Source of the DNA: Ganaspis brasiliensis
Lineage: Eukaryota; Arthropoda; Insecta; Hymenoptera; Figitidae
DNA: 64,000 nucleotides
Assembly (NCBI GenBank): GCA_037103525.1
Contig: JAZKLR010000109.1
Coordinates: 1,302,001-1,366,000, forward strand
Direction: 5' to 3'
Positions 21,055 through 32,301 of this stretch are shown piece by piece (positions within the stretch are counted from its first letter, which is position 1; every line of letters begins with the position of its first letter). Position numbers and translations under genes: made by a program. The notes under the pieces were generated by a model. The model was not told where the DNA came from. It did no database searches and worked only from the letters and a program-made list of their open reading frames with translations.

Positions 21055-22745
21055 ACTGTGAAATATCTTGCATTTCTGTAAAGTATCTTAAATTTTCTGA
21101 AGTATCTTGAATTATCTGAAGTATCTTGAATTACTGTGAAGCATTTTGAATTACTATAAAGTATCTTTAATTACTGTGGAAAATCTTGAATTACTATAAA
21201 GCATCTTGAACTTTCTGGAGCATCTTGATCTATCTGAAGTATCTTTAATTACCATGAAGAATCTTGAATTACTTTGAAGAATTTTGAATTACTGTAAAGT
21301 ATCTTAGATTTTCTGAACTGTCTTAAATTATCTAAAGTATCTTGAATTATCTAAAGTATTATGAATTACCCTGAAGTAGAATAAATTACTGTGAAGTATA
21401 TATATATCTTTCATTTCTGTAAAGTATCTTGAATTATCTGAAGTATCTTTAATTACTGTAAAGCATTTTGAATTACTATAAAGTATCTTTAATCACTGTA
21501 AAGCATCTTGAATTACTATAAAGTATCTTGAATTTTCTGAAGCACTTTGATCTATCTGGAGTATCTTGAATGATCTTAAGTGTCTTGAATTATCTGAAAT
21601 ATCTTTAATTTTTTGACGTATTTTGATTTATCTAAAGTATGTTAAATGACTGTGAAGCATATTGAATTACCATAAAGTATCTTGACTTATCTGAAGTATC
21701 TTCATTTATCTAAAGAACCTTGAAATACACTGCAAAAAGTAGGTATCTTAATTTAAGATACATTTGTAGTCACTTTTAAGATGTATCCGAAAAGTTAGCA
21801 AAAGTATCTTAAAATGCATTAGTTTTCTAAGATGGAAGCTGAAATATAAGATACTTTAAACGTCTTAAAAGTGACTACAATGCATTTTAAGATGTTTTTT
21901 TTTCAGTGTACTGGGAAGCATTTTGCATTACTATATAAAGTATCATTAATTACTGTGAAGCATCTTGAATTACTTTCAAGTATCTTTAATTTTCTGAAGC
22001 ATCTTGATCTATCTAAAGTATCTTGAATTACAATGAAGAATCTTGAATTACTTTGTAGCATCTTGAATTACTGTAAAGTATCTTTAATTTTCTGAACTAT
22101 CTTAGATTATGTAAAGTATCTTAAATTATCTGAAGTATTATGTATTACCGGGAAGTATAATAAATTACTGTGAAGTATCTTTCATTTCTGTAAAGTATCT
22201 TGAATTTTCTAAAATATCTTGAATTATCTGAATTATATTGAATTACTGTGAAGCATTTTGAATTACTGTAAAGTATCTTCAATTGCTGTGAAGCATCTTG
22301 AATTACTATAAAGTATCTTGAATTATCTGAAGTATCTTGATTTATCTAAAGTATTTTGAATTACTGGGAAGCATTTTGAATTACTATAAAGTATCTTTGA
22401 TTACTGTGTAGCATCTTGAATTACTATAAAGTTTCTTGAATTTTCTGAAGTATCTTGATCTATCTAAATTATCTTGAATTACAATGAAGAATCTTGAATC
22501 ACTTTGAAGCATCTTGAATTACTGTAAAGTATCTTGAATTTTCTGAACTATATTAAATTATCTAAACTATCTTGAATTATCTGAAGTGTTATGAATTACC
22601 CTGATGTATAATAAATTACTGTGAAATATCTTGCATTTCTGTAAAGTATCTTGAATTTTCTGAAGTATCTTGAATTATCAGGAGTATCTTAAATTATCAA
22701 ACATATTATCGTGAACTACCTTGAAGAATCATAAATTAATCTGAA
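21055..22745. repeat. Minisatellite, right part, with higher-order structure
   Basis: Continuation of the 19-20-bp array. A longer block recurs: ATTACCCTGATGTATAATAA, followed by ATTACTGTGAAATATCTT and GCATTTCTGTAAAG, near 21365, 22145 and 22592. This is in addition to the copy split by the LINE. The array therefore has higher-order repeats of some hundreds of bases. A TA-flanked MITE interrupts it at 21728-21908. Confidence 0.88.
21728..21908. mobile_element. TA-flanked MITE with ATCTTAA-rich palindrome
   Basis: 181 bp between TA dinucleotides (21726-21727 and 21909-21910). The ends are CACTGCAAAAA and TTTTTTTTTCAGTG. Internal arms TGTAGTCACTTTTAAGATG and its complement make it almost wholly palindromic. 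The host unit TTGAATTACTGGGAAGC is restored if one TA is removed with the element. TA duplication and CACTG ends suggest a mariner/Tc1-type mobiliser. Confidence 0.75.
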
Positions 22746-22790
22746 GTACTCAGAACCAAGAAGTTCACAAAAATTTGCTTAACATGTTCT

Positions 22791-22967
22791 CTACTTTTGG
22801 ATAGTCGCAAAGTTAGTAACTCTTTCATTAACGTTTTTTTAGGATCCACAAACATTCTTTGCTCTGTATCTGATGTTTAATATCTGCGCATGCGTACAAG
22901 AAAAGTTTGTGGATCCTTGGAAAACGTTAAGAAAAGAGTTACGAATTTTGAGCCTATCCGAAAATAG
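22791..22967. mobile_element. Foldback element at the end of the minisatellite
   Basis: Left arm CTACTTTTGGATAG...GTAACTCTTTC...AACGTTTTTTTAGGATCCACAAAC (22791-22854). It is repeated inverted at 22896-22967, with GTTTGTGGATCC and CTATCCGAAAATAG. Arms are about 60-70 bp with a short loop containing GCGCATGCG. A non-autonomous DNA element is likely. Confidence 0.65.
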
Positions 22968-23317
22968 GAAAAGTTGCCTTTAAAGAATTGTAATTTTTTA
23001 TCTATATCTTTTTTTAAAAAAAATCCATATGTCGTACCGGCCTTGCCATTGACCCTAAAAGATATCGTCGAATTATGAACCAATACAGTTATTGATTTGC
23101 GATAAGTATTTTAGTAAAAAATAGGTGCGTTATGTAATTGAAGCTTCATTTTTTCCTTCTGCACTAGTAAAATTTAAAAAATATTGAATCCGATGATATT
23201 TCATTTGTGATACACATAAGTTTCTACAGAATATGAATTTATAAAGGAAACACACGGGTGGATTTTGGATAAGAAAAGCAATTTTTGAGCTGACTGATAA
23301 ATTATGAAATATCAATT
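22968..23317. other. AT-rich, no gene
   Basis: Only short minus-strand open frames of unlikely composition. Nothing supported. Confidence 0.4.
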
Positions 23318-23600
23318 TTGGATGGCAATCAACGAAACCAAAACGGCGCGATCAGATACCGAAAATTTGGCGTCTCTCTTCGACTATTACAGGGATGCAA
23401 TTCACGTAAATTAGTTATCGTCTCGAGATCAGCATTGAATTTCTCTGCTTTATTGCAGCGAATAGCCACAGCAATAAATTGCAATGTCGACCTTGGTATT
23501 CTTATCGGTCCTTGTAATCGAGTAGCATTCGACATCGATTGTTCAAATGGCTAAAGGGAATCAGTATGACCAGGTGACGAGAGTCTTCCATGTTGTTTCA
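23318..23600. other. Second high-complexity island
   Basis: About 280 bp of balanced, CG-containing, non-repetitive sequence with overlapping open frames on both strands (23318-23554 plus, 23329-23535 minus). This double openness argues against either being a proven gene. A conserved non-coding element or a short exon is possible. Confidence 0.3.
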
Positions 23601-25502
23601 TACACCGAGAAAATGCAAATTAGAAATTAGAGATTTAAGGGTGCTGTAAGCAGTGAAGTACTCGAGTGGTCAAGGGTCTTGGAGCAAAAAGTAAAATAAA
23701 ACCATAGTCCAACTATTAATTACTACAAACAGTAATTTTTTTAGAAGTTTCTGAAAAAAGTTCTATTAGGGCTTAGGGCTCCTGAAGCCTGGGGTTCCAG
23801 GGGGCACTGCTCCACTTTTTCCCGCAATAGTTACTCCACTGATATAAGAATAGGCTTATCGGTGACTTGGACTAAACTTTTCTTTCTGTTAGTTTAGTCT
23901 TTAAATTTATTTACAATTTTTTCGAAAAACTATACACTTTATCAAAAACAGGGTTATGTATCAAAAATTAAAATTTTGTAATAAAGCAAATAATAATTAT
24001 ACTTTACCAATTAATATATTTGCCGCGGATCATTTTGTAAACGTTAAATCAAAAAATTTTAATAAGAATGATTAATTTCCTTACTTTATCAGCAACGAAT
24101 TAAATATTGAACAGAAATTAAGTCAGTATTTTAATTTCGAAGTTCGCGCCAACCGCCAGAGGGAGACAGATGAAGAATAGGGTTGGAAAGCAGTAAAAAA
24201 ATCCGACTTTTGACTTTCCGATCGAGCTTTTTCGTTTTGATTTTGGAAATCGATTAATCGGCTCTGAAAGTCGACCATAATCAACTTTCCGACTTTGTTA
24301 ATAAAAAAAAAATTATTACTTTTACTTAATATTACATTTACTAATACGTGTTAAATGAATATAAGTTTTATTAATAAAACTTATAATTTAAAAGGGCAAC
24401 TTGTATCTGTGAATGGAAATACAAAAAAATTTTGGATGTTTTGTTTACCTTATGCTTCTTCTAAACTTTATGATTCCATAATATTAAGAAAGAAAATTAA
24501 TAAATTTTTATTTAAAAATAATTTTAACAAATTATAAAAAAAATTACATATAAAGTCCGTATCAAAGTCGGTATACTAAACCTCGACTTCCGAGTCGACT
24601 TTAAAATGAAAGATCGATTATGAAAAGTCGACCTTCAGAAAGCAAAAGATTTCAAAGTTCCCGCAATTAATTAGTCACACCTCAGCTACAGAAATAGAAG
24701 ATAGAAAAGATAGAAAATTTACTTTTTAAGTCAAAGATGGCTAAAATATTTATCATTGTTTTAGAAGAATAGGTGAGGCTTTCATTTCTTTAGACTTTTG
24801 TGACCTTATAAAGAAAAAGTTCAGTTTTACCTCATTGTCAAGCTGAGGTTAAGATTCCAAGATCCACTCACGTTTCATAATAACTAGAAAAAAAAGCGCA
24901 CGCCAAATTTTACTATTTCTTAAAATAATGTTTCATTTATGTATAATTATGTGAAATAAAGGAAATACATAATATAATAAAAAAAGAAAATTAATGATAA
25001 GAAGACATTGCAATAAATTTAAATTGATGTGATCATTTGGAAATTTTGATTAATTAAAAATTAATTAAATAAAATAAAGATAAAGAATAAAATGAAGAAT
25101 ATGAGGAGTAATTATAAAAAATTATGATATACCTAATACCATTTAAAAAACTTTAAAAAGTTTACAGATCAACACTCTCTGCTCTTAATATTTTAGAACC
25201 TTCTGCCAATATAACCAATAAACGAATGTGTGGTAAACCACGCTTTTGAAATTCAATAACATAAACATAAGACTTTACTTGTCCAAATAGTTTATCATCT
25301 ACTATAGTTTCGATTAATTTTTTTACTTTTAAATGAAAGATTCTTGCAACTTGTCAGGTTTATTATAACCTTTGCTTCCTAGAGAATAAAGTTTAGGATA
25401 TATCCAAGGTTCAACATTTGGATCTAAATGACTAACCAATTGTAATTGTTAAATCGATGTATTATAAATCGTTACATAAGACTCTGGTATTAAACCTTCA
25501 GC
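23601..25502. other. AT-rich intergenic; weak inverted GTCGAC element at about 24190-24650
   Basis: No gene. GTCGAC/CCGACTTT words are arranged loosely as inverted arms on either side of an AT-rich centre (24190-24290 and 24560-24650), perhaps a decayed MITE. The rest has nothing I can name. Confidence 0.35.
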
Positions 25503-26440
25503 ATCCTATTCTAAAAAGAACGGACGTTGTGGTTAACTTCAGACGTGTAACTCCATTTCCGAGTCTCCCATTGGTCAGTAGATATCAAACCTCACTATCG
25601 ATAGTTTTCAGTTTCGATTTTTTCTTTTGCAGACGAATTAAAATCTTTTAATTAAATATTGTAACTTTAAGTTTATTTTATTAAATTTCTTACAAATTAG
25701 CAATCTAAAATAACAAAAAATTTTATTAAAATAATTAATACATAGAAATTAGCTTTGACCTTCAATTCCCTATACGAGAACCCTTTCAACCAACTTCAGA
25801 GATGTAACGCGTTTTATCGGGCCTCTGATTGGCTAGCAGATTTTCGATATTTTTTGTCAACAATAACATCACAGTTTAGACGTTTATTTGTACTATTTTT
25901 CAATTTATTTAAAATCTTTGTTTATTGCATAATTGCATTTTATGAAATAATAATAAATTGAAAAAAAATTGAATTGTAATAATTAAGGAGTGTTAGTTTA
26001 AGAAATGATAGTGATTTTCGTGAAGTTGTCCAGGTTATAGTGTTTTAAGTAAAATAATGTTTTGTTTACATTGTCAATAGTTTGTGGCAGGTGAGTAATG
26101 ATAATAATATTAATAATCTTTTATTTATTTTTTTTTATTTCTAACTTATTTATTTGTTTTTTAGTTCTACTATTTAAATGTTTTTTTTTTTCTAAAAGTA
26201 TCATAATTATCTATGTCATTTAAGGTTTTGATATTTCTTTTTATTGGAATGCACGTGGTAATTGTTATCGAATTTCTTTTCGATAAAGTGGAAATAGTGA
26301 AACTGGTAAGTAATAATAATTTTTAATACTTTATTTTGTTTTATTGTATGTTTATAATTCATTTACCTTTTAAGTTTCTGTAAAATTAAAATATTATATT
26401 TTCATGTTTAAGGTTATGTTGTTTGTTATTACTCTCCGGT
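25503..26440 (+). repeat. Dispersed repeat, copy 1 (partner at 54884)
   Basis: Begins TCCTATTCTAAAAAGAACGG after an A and runs in parallel with 54884-55690 until about TCTCCGGTTAGGTAG. It contains two exon-like pieces with good splice motifs. One is followed by GTGAGTAATAATAA-type sequence near 26091. The other runs from an AG at about 26225 to CTG|GTAAGT at about 26306. The latter is open for 27 codons (VLIFLFIGMHVVIVIEF...). Starting TC after an A fits a Helitron-like 5' end, but no CTRR 3' end was found. Confidence 0.7.
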
Positions 26441-26639
26441 TAGGTAGAACAGTAGAATAAAATGACAAAATTTGGTTCAAATTGACTTTTAGACCGCAAT
26501 TTAAAACCAAATAAAAAAATTCGTCTCTGCTCTAACACAGAACTAAATTTTAAAGAGATCTGTGAGAGTCGATTTTTAAATTATTGTTTTATAAATTTTT
26601 AATGTTAATGCAAAAAGGTATAAAAGAATTTCAGGAATT
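26441..26639. other. No feature recognised
   Basis: AT-rich junction between the dispersed repeat and the Helitron-type pseudogene. Confidence 0.4.
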
Positions 26640-27169
26640 TCAGGAAATAGGAAATTGTTGATTTGATAATAAATTCGACCTTGATATATTTATCAAAATG
26701 GTCCCCGCCTTCTATTATTGAAATTAACTACATTGGTATTTTAAGATGCAAAAGCAAATGAATTATTGTAAAGTCTCATATTATTCCTAAAATGGCCAGA
26801 TATCTTATGAGATCCATCTATCAGTTTTTTTTAATTCATGAGGGTATTTTTCTGAAGGCAACAATACACCACCATAACTGCAACAATAATTATAAGTTAA
26901 TTTCTTTTGAACTTTTTTTTTCTCAAAATGTTTAGCCTTGCATCTTTTGCAAAACACGACATTTTACCAAGATTATGTTCGTTATAACTTTGAACATTAT
27001 AACTTTGAACCTTATAACTTTGAACTTCGAACTTTTTTCTGCATAAGCAAAATCTTGAATATCAATGTTTTCATTCGCATAAATGATTCCATTTTTTTAC
27101 CTATATGTTCCGAAACATCTATTTTTTTCTCATCGATTACGTTTGTTTTTATTTTTGTTATTTTGCTTG

Positions 27170-27990
27170 ACTTTTTTCATTTTCTTTGACGATAGCTTTT
27201 TTTTATATTCTGCTCTACTTTTTTTTAATTTTCTGATTAGAGGTGTTAACAATTTTTGTCTGGCTCACTATTCTTTGTAATTTCTCATTCTTATCATCTC
27301 CTCCTACTTCTTTAAGATACTTTAACTGACTTTCTACATTTTTTGATATTCTGCACGACTTTTTTTACTTGTCTCATTACAATCGCTAGAAATTATTAAT
27401 TTGTCAGAATTATTATCTCTCTTTCCTTCTTTAACAGCACTATCTATGTGTTTTTTTAGAAAAATTTAAATCTTATTCACTATTTAAACATACATTTTCC
27501 ATAACTGATATTTCTGTTTCTTTGTTATCAATTCTTTTTCGTTTTAATTTCATCATTTCACTATATTCTTTCTGATATTCTGCTCTAGTTTTTCTACTTT
27601 TCTCATTAGCATTGCTAAAAAATATTTTCTTACTACTATTGTTTCTAATATTTTATATTTATTACCTTCTTTTACTACTTGAATAGAATTTGACGCATTT
27701 TCCACATGTTTTTTCTTACAAACATTTATATACTGTCACTATTTACACTTTCCATATTTGTTATTTGTCTCTTTCCCATCTCTCCTTTTAACTTAGGTCT
27801 TGTACAATTCATTTTTTCATATTTGATACTGCTTTTTTTAGTTTCTTAGTCAGGAAGATTAACAATTTTTTCTGTCCTATTTTTGTATGTAATGAAGGAC
27901 TACTACTATCTCCTTTCATTTCTGTAAAGCCGTCATTAGTTTGATAATCTAATTTTCTCTTCTGTGTCGCATCTTTTACATTCCTCACAT
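27170..27990 (-). repeat. Protein-level RAEYQ repeats
   Basis: Units of about 70 codons recur at 27555-27612 (SRKTRAEYQKEY), 27340-27390 (SKKSRAEYQK) and 27178-27240 (KKSRAEYKKK). A degenerate fourth lies near 27800-27860. Each is preceded by an AVKEGKRDNN-type segment. They are basic and probably bind DNA or form coiled helices. Confidence 0.5.
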
Positions 27991-28039
27991 GTAAATTATT
28001 GTTGTTTATTTATTCGATATTGCCAATTCCAAGTTTAAA

Positions 28040-28590
28040 CAATTTTGTAAAATTATCCGAAAATGAGATGACTCATTTTTTTCAAACATCATATACAAAT
28101 GAGTTCTCATTAAAGCGTTGATTATATACAACATTTTCAGGATTAATATTAAAATATAAAGAAACAGAAAACGCAATGGCGTTCACTCCACAATCATCAA
28201 AATTTGGTTGTTGTTGTACTCTTAAAAAACTACATTAGGTTTAAATGGATATAACCTGCATAAATATTCTTTTTATTCATCATTTAAACAACCTTCATTA
28301 AGACTATTATAAACAAAAAGTTCATTTCCATCATAGTAAGTGCAAATCCAGTGACCCAAAAGTTGATTTCCACTAAACAATATTTGAATCTGTGACTTAT
28401 TCTTATTAATTGCTTTTATTTATTTCATCTAACATTTTTAAGTACCCTGTAATTTGTTTTTGGAAACTATCACCTGATGCAAGTTCCAATAATTCCTGAA
28501 ACTGTGATTGTCATGTGATTGTCATTTAGCATTTTCCAATTACGAATAATATCCAAATCTTTATTATTTAAATTGAAATATCTCTTCTTT
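28040..28590 (-). pseudogene. Ulp1/C48-like cysteine protease domain (broken)
   Basis: On the minus strand: DLDIIRNWKMLNDNHM (like the family start WLNDxxI, ~28560-28515), then after a frameshift FQELLELASGDSFQKQITGY. Next is GHWICTYYDGNELFVYNSLN (about 28355-28297) with the catalytic His. Last is VQQQPNFDDCGVNAIAFSVS (about 28218-28159), with the Gln of the oxyanion hole and the nucleophilic Cys in DCG. The usual Asp in the YDSL motif is Asn (YNSL). Stops between blocks show decay. Ulp1-type enzymes cleave SUMO or related proteins; the role in transposons is unknown. Confidence 0.65.
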
Positions 28591-28600
28591 AACTGAGAAC

Positions 28601-29489
28601 TTATTTTTCAGAAACAACTTTCAAAAAAAAATTAACAAAAAATTATTTTTTTATGACTTACGATCTAACTCCATAATGACCTACATGTCATCAAAGTATC
28701 TTTATATTTCAAGTCTTAATGTTTTTTTGTTTTTGTATCTCATATGTTTATCTCATATCTATTTATGCTATTATCTCATATTTTTACCTTATTTCTCTCA
28801 TTGTCTCATCTGTTTTTTTTATATTATTATCTCATGTTATTGTCGCATGTTATTGTCTCATATCTTTATCTCACCTCTTTTATATAGTTATATTATTAAC
28901 ACTTCTTTTACACTGTAATGACTCTTTAGAAACATTATAATCACTTTATTATTTATTAAATATTCACAATTAATTTATTTATTAAACAGTTATTAATCAC
29001 TTGTTTAATGAATCTACAATCTCATTTTATAAAACTTTTAGCATTTCATAACACTAACTTTATTGAAAATAAGAAGGAAATAAAAAATTTAAACACTTTC
29101 TAAATATTGTTACTTTAGTCAACACATTTTGCACACTTTCATTTGAATCACTGTCACTTTTCACATTTAATTTTTACTGTATATTTACTATTAGAGTCAC
29201 TTTATTATTTATTATGTATCACTTACAGTTCATTTCTTTAATAAACACTTTTTGTTAACCTTATTAAGAACTATTCAACACAACCTCTTAATAAACAATA
29301 AGCATATTAATACTATACACTTTCACATTAAACACATTTCTATTATAAACACTTAATAAAAAATACACAATAAGTAGCATTATTCACTTTCACATTATAC
29401 ACACTCAAGTTCTTTTCATTGATAACTTTAACTAACATGTACTTCTATACCACGCACTAATGTATTTATCTCTCTTTTCGTTGAAGCTC
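28601..29489. other. AT-rich low-complexity stretch
   Basis: TCTCATATTTATCTCAT-type pyrimidine words (28700-28880) and CACTTT/ACTTTCA words (29090-29400). T-rich open frames at 28676-28940 give only hydrophobic low-complexity peptides. No gene. Confidence 0.5.
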
Positions 29490-29870
29490 GATAATTTTTT
29501 CTCTTTTCCAAAACCAATTATAACACTCATTATTCAAGGGTTAGCTTGAAAAACGATTGGCTTATTTAGTCTATTGTTTGTATTTAGAAAGAAAAATTTA
29601 ACTTTGAAGAATATTTGAATAATGAGGTAAAATTTCAGAATTTAATTTAATTTCTCTCTTTTTATTAAAACTCAAAAAAAATTTCTCTTTTCCTAAAGCC
29701 ATTGACCCTCATTATACAAGGGTTTGATCGAAGCATAATAACACCCTGCAGATAGTCTATTGTTTGTATTAAGAAATAAAATTTAAATTTCAAGGTAATT
29801 TGTATAATGAGCTGAGAGTTTCCTTTTCAGTAAACTTTTAACAAATACCTTCTCTCTCCAACCAAGGAAC
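29490..29870. repeat. Two diverged copies of a repeat also present at 51440-51800
   Basis: CTCATTAT(T/A)CAAGGGTT...TAGTCTATTGTTTGTATT...GAATAATGAGGTAAAATTTC occurs at about 29528-29640 and again at about 29707-29815. It matches the arms at 51420-51480 and 51710-51810. A shared element family is likely. Confidence 0.6.
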
Positions 29871-29990
29871 CAGGTATAAAAATATCCTTTTTCGTTAACT
29901 GTTAACGCTTTTCCGTTAACTTTTAACACTTACCTTCAGTACTCGTTTCCTATATAGGATAATTAAAAAATTAAACAGTGCGTGTTCATA

Positions 29991-32301
29991 AGGGGTCATC
30001 CATAAATTACGTGGTCTGTTAGGGGGGAGGGGGGGGTCAGGCAAAATGCTACGCTAGACTACATGGGGGGGAGGGGTTCGAGTCCGAGCAACGTAGCTTT
30101 GTATTTTAATTTCACAGATATTTTTTTTTTAAATAGCGTTGGCAACTCAAAAATCATTTCGAGAGAATTGAATTGAACCGAGTCTATGCTTACCAGAAAA
30201 CCTTAAAGTTGTTAAAAATAAGAATTATAAGGGGAGACTGCGACATTTTCAGCTACACTGAGAGAAATAGATGCTACGGGGTACCATCTAGATGGTACCA
30301 GATACCATATCTGATCTTAAATATACGGACAAGAATCTAGATGTTACGGGTTAGCATCTGATAGCATCTGGATGGTACGATGTAGCATCTAGATGGTACG
30401 GTGTAGCATCTCTGATGGTAGTGTATAACATAACCTCTCTACCATTAAAGATAGTAAAGTTCTTACCATCTATTTCTCTCAGTGTATGTGAAAGAATTCA
30501 CATTACTAATCGTCATTATAATTTTTATAGTAATTTTTTACAAGGAATTCAACGGCCATAAAAAAGATTGGTCAAAAAATTTTTTGACTATATTCGAATT
30601 TTTATTTTTTGTCAAAATTAAAACATTTTAAAACCCATGCGTATTTTTTTTAAAATATGTTTTTTAATAGAAAAAAAAATGGGGACCCAAAAATTTAAAT
30701 TTACAATTTTTGAAGCATTATTTCTGTAAAAAATTAATTTTTTTCTGTAGAAAAGGGTTATATTTAACAATCTTAATGAAAAATAAGATCGAAAAAAATT
30801 TACAAACTTCTGAAGATGTTTAGGAAATTAAAAAATCATTTACGATTTTCCGTCATTTTAGCTGCATAATTAGTTTAGAAAAGTTTTCTTTTGCAATATG
30901 TTAAGTTTTTCCTAAGCCATTTTTGTTTTATTTGATTTATATTTTACAGCTCCCCAAATTTGGATAGTGAAAAGTGGACCACTAATTTTTTGTAATATTT
31001 AACTACTTAATTTAGTAGTTTTTACCTCTAACTCAAATTTTAGTGAAAAATCAATACAATTTAGGGGGCGTCCACAAATAACGTGACATCTTTTTTTTTC
31101 TTTTTTCGACACCCCCCCGCCCCTTGTCATAACTTATCACACATTTGTCAATCACCCTTTTAAAGTTATGTCAACATTTTTTGAACCCCCTCCCCTCTCT
31201 ATTTTATATCGTGTTAAAAATTTATTATTAAAATTTTTTTATTGTCTTGAAGTTTTCGTATTTTGAACTCCAAAAAATTACTAAATTTTCAAAAAACATA
31301 CAAAAAGCACATTGGGATATAAGATCTACATAAGCATTTAACATATAAAAATCAAATAATAGTCATTAAATCTAAATCAGTTAAATATGACTAATTATTA
31401 GTAAAAAATTAACTTCATTATAAAAAGTAAAATTTGACTAATTAAATTAGTAAACAGAATTTAATTAAACTATTCGTTATTTGACATAACCTAAAAGTGA
31501 ATTTAACCAATTAATAGTTATTGTTTACTAAATGATGATTAGTAGAAATATAACTAATTTAATTATGAATGTAAAAAGATAAAAAATCTTTAATGATTTT
31601 TTAATTTCCTAAACATCTTCAGAAGTTTTTATATTTTTACCCTTTTCTCCAAAAAAATAAAATAATTTTTTTACCAAAAAAAGGTTCAAAAATAGTAAAA
31701 CTTAAAATTTTGGGTCGCAAATTTTTTTTCTATTAAAGAACCATGTTTATCTAAAAAAAATAAGCATGGATTTTTAAATCTTTTAATTTTGACAAAAAAC
31801 AAAAATTCAAAGATTGTCAAAAAAATTTTTGGCTGATTAAAATTAAAAACTATTTTAAAAATTGTAGCGACAATTAGTTAAGTTAATTCTTTTACATAGC
31901 TGAAAATATCGTTGCAGTCTCCCCTCAAAACCATTATAACAAAGATCTCCCTGTCAAGCCATAAAATATAACAAAATGTTTATTATATAACGTATTTTCT
32001 AATTAGGTTATATTTTAATGGGAGAGTTCTTTCTAATGTAATTGGTAAAATTCTATTGAAACCAATGATTTAATAAATAGTAAAATAAAAAATAATAAAT
32101 CTAATTCACAATTAAATATTACAGCAATTATTTTTACGCGAGAAATTATGTATTTAGGCATTATAAGACGTTTAAAAAAAAGCCACGTGCCCTTATGAGG
32201 GAGGGAGAGGGGGTCTATCAAATGCTACGTTAAGCTACATGGGGGGAGGGAGGGATCGAAAAGTTCGAAAATTGGAGCCACGTAGTTTATGGATGGCCCC
32301 T
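29991..32301. mobile_element. Large foldback transposon, 2.3 kb
   Basis: Terminal inverted repeats of 24 bp (29991-30014 and 32278-32301, four mismatches) read AGGGGTCATCCATAAATTAC at the left. Next come G-runs with AATGCTACG...ACATGGGGGGGAGG on both sides. Further in, long arms still pair: GGGGAGACTGCGACATTTTC with its complement near 31900, the TTTTTTGACTAT...ATTTTTGTCAAAATTAAAA arms, and the AACTTCTGAAGATGTTTAGG arms. No transposase is visible. A second GGGGGCGTCCACAAATAACG sits in the centre (31063). A MITE is nested in the left arm. Confidence 0.75.
30256..30484. mobile_element. TA-flanked MITE nested in the foldback element
   Basis: 229 bp with 18-bp perfect inverted ends CACTGAGAGAAATAGATG between TA pairs (30254-30255, 30485-30486). 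It is full of GATGGTAC/TAGCATCT words. The opposite arm of the host palindrome (near 31885-31900) shows the uninterrupted AGCTATGTA sequence, confirming a TA duplication and that the MITE arrived later. Confidence 0.85.

Larger units (their letters stand above)
26640..28600 (-). pseudogene. Helitron-type protein remnant with N-terminal Ulp1-like protease
   Basis: Read on the minus strand, three blocks follow in order: a Ulp1/C48-type cysteine protease (28590-28040), repeats with RAEYQ (27990-27170), and a Helitron N-terminal block (26905-26640). The last has CCSYGGVLLPSEKYPHELKK and, 40 codons on, NNMRLYNNSFAFAS. Many stops and frameshifts interrupt all blocks, so this is a relic. The Rep nuclease and helicase regions expected downstream were not found; the sequence passes into another repeat. 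Helitrons move by rolling-circle replication, and basic RxEYQ repeats ahead of the Helitron-like N domain are familiar from insect copies. A protease in front is less usual. Confidence 0.65.

Noticed and set aside
14620..22745. CRISPR-like array (short repeats at regular spacing)
   Set aside because: Units are directly adjacent with no unique spacers and the genome is eukaryotic; it is a minisatellite.
28676..28940. T-rich frames giving hydrophobic peptides
   Set aside because: Composition driven by TCTCATATTT words; no signal or domain beyond low complexity.
30073..30095. GGGGTTCGAGTCC resembling a tRNA T-arm
   Set aside because: No acceptor or anticodon stem around it; it is part of the G-rich subterminal repeat of the foldback element.
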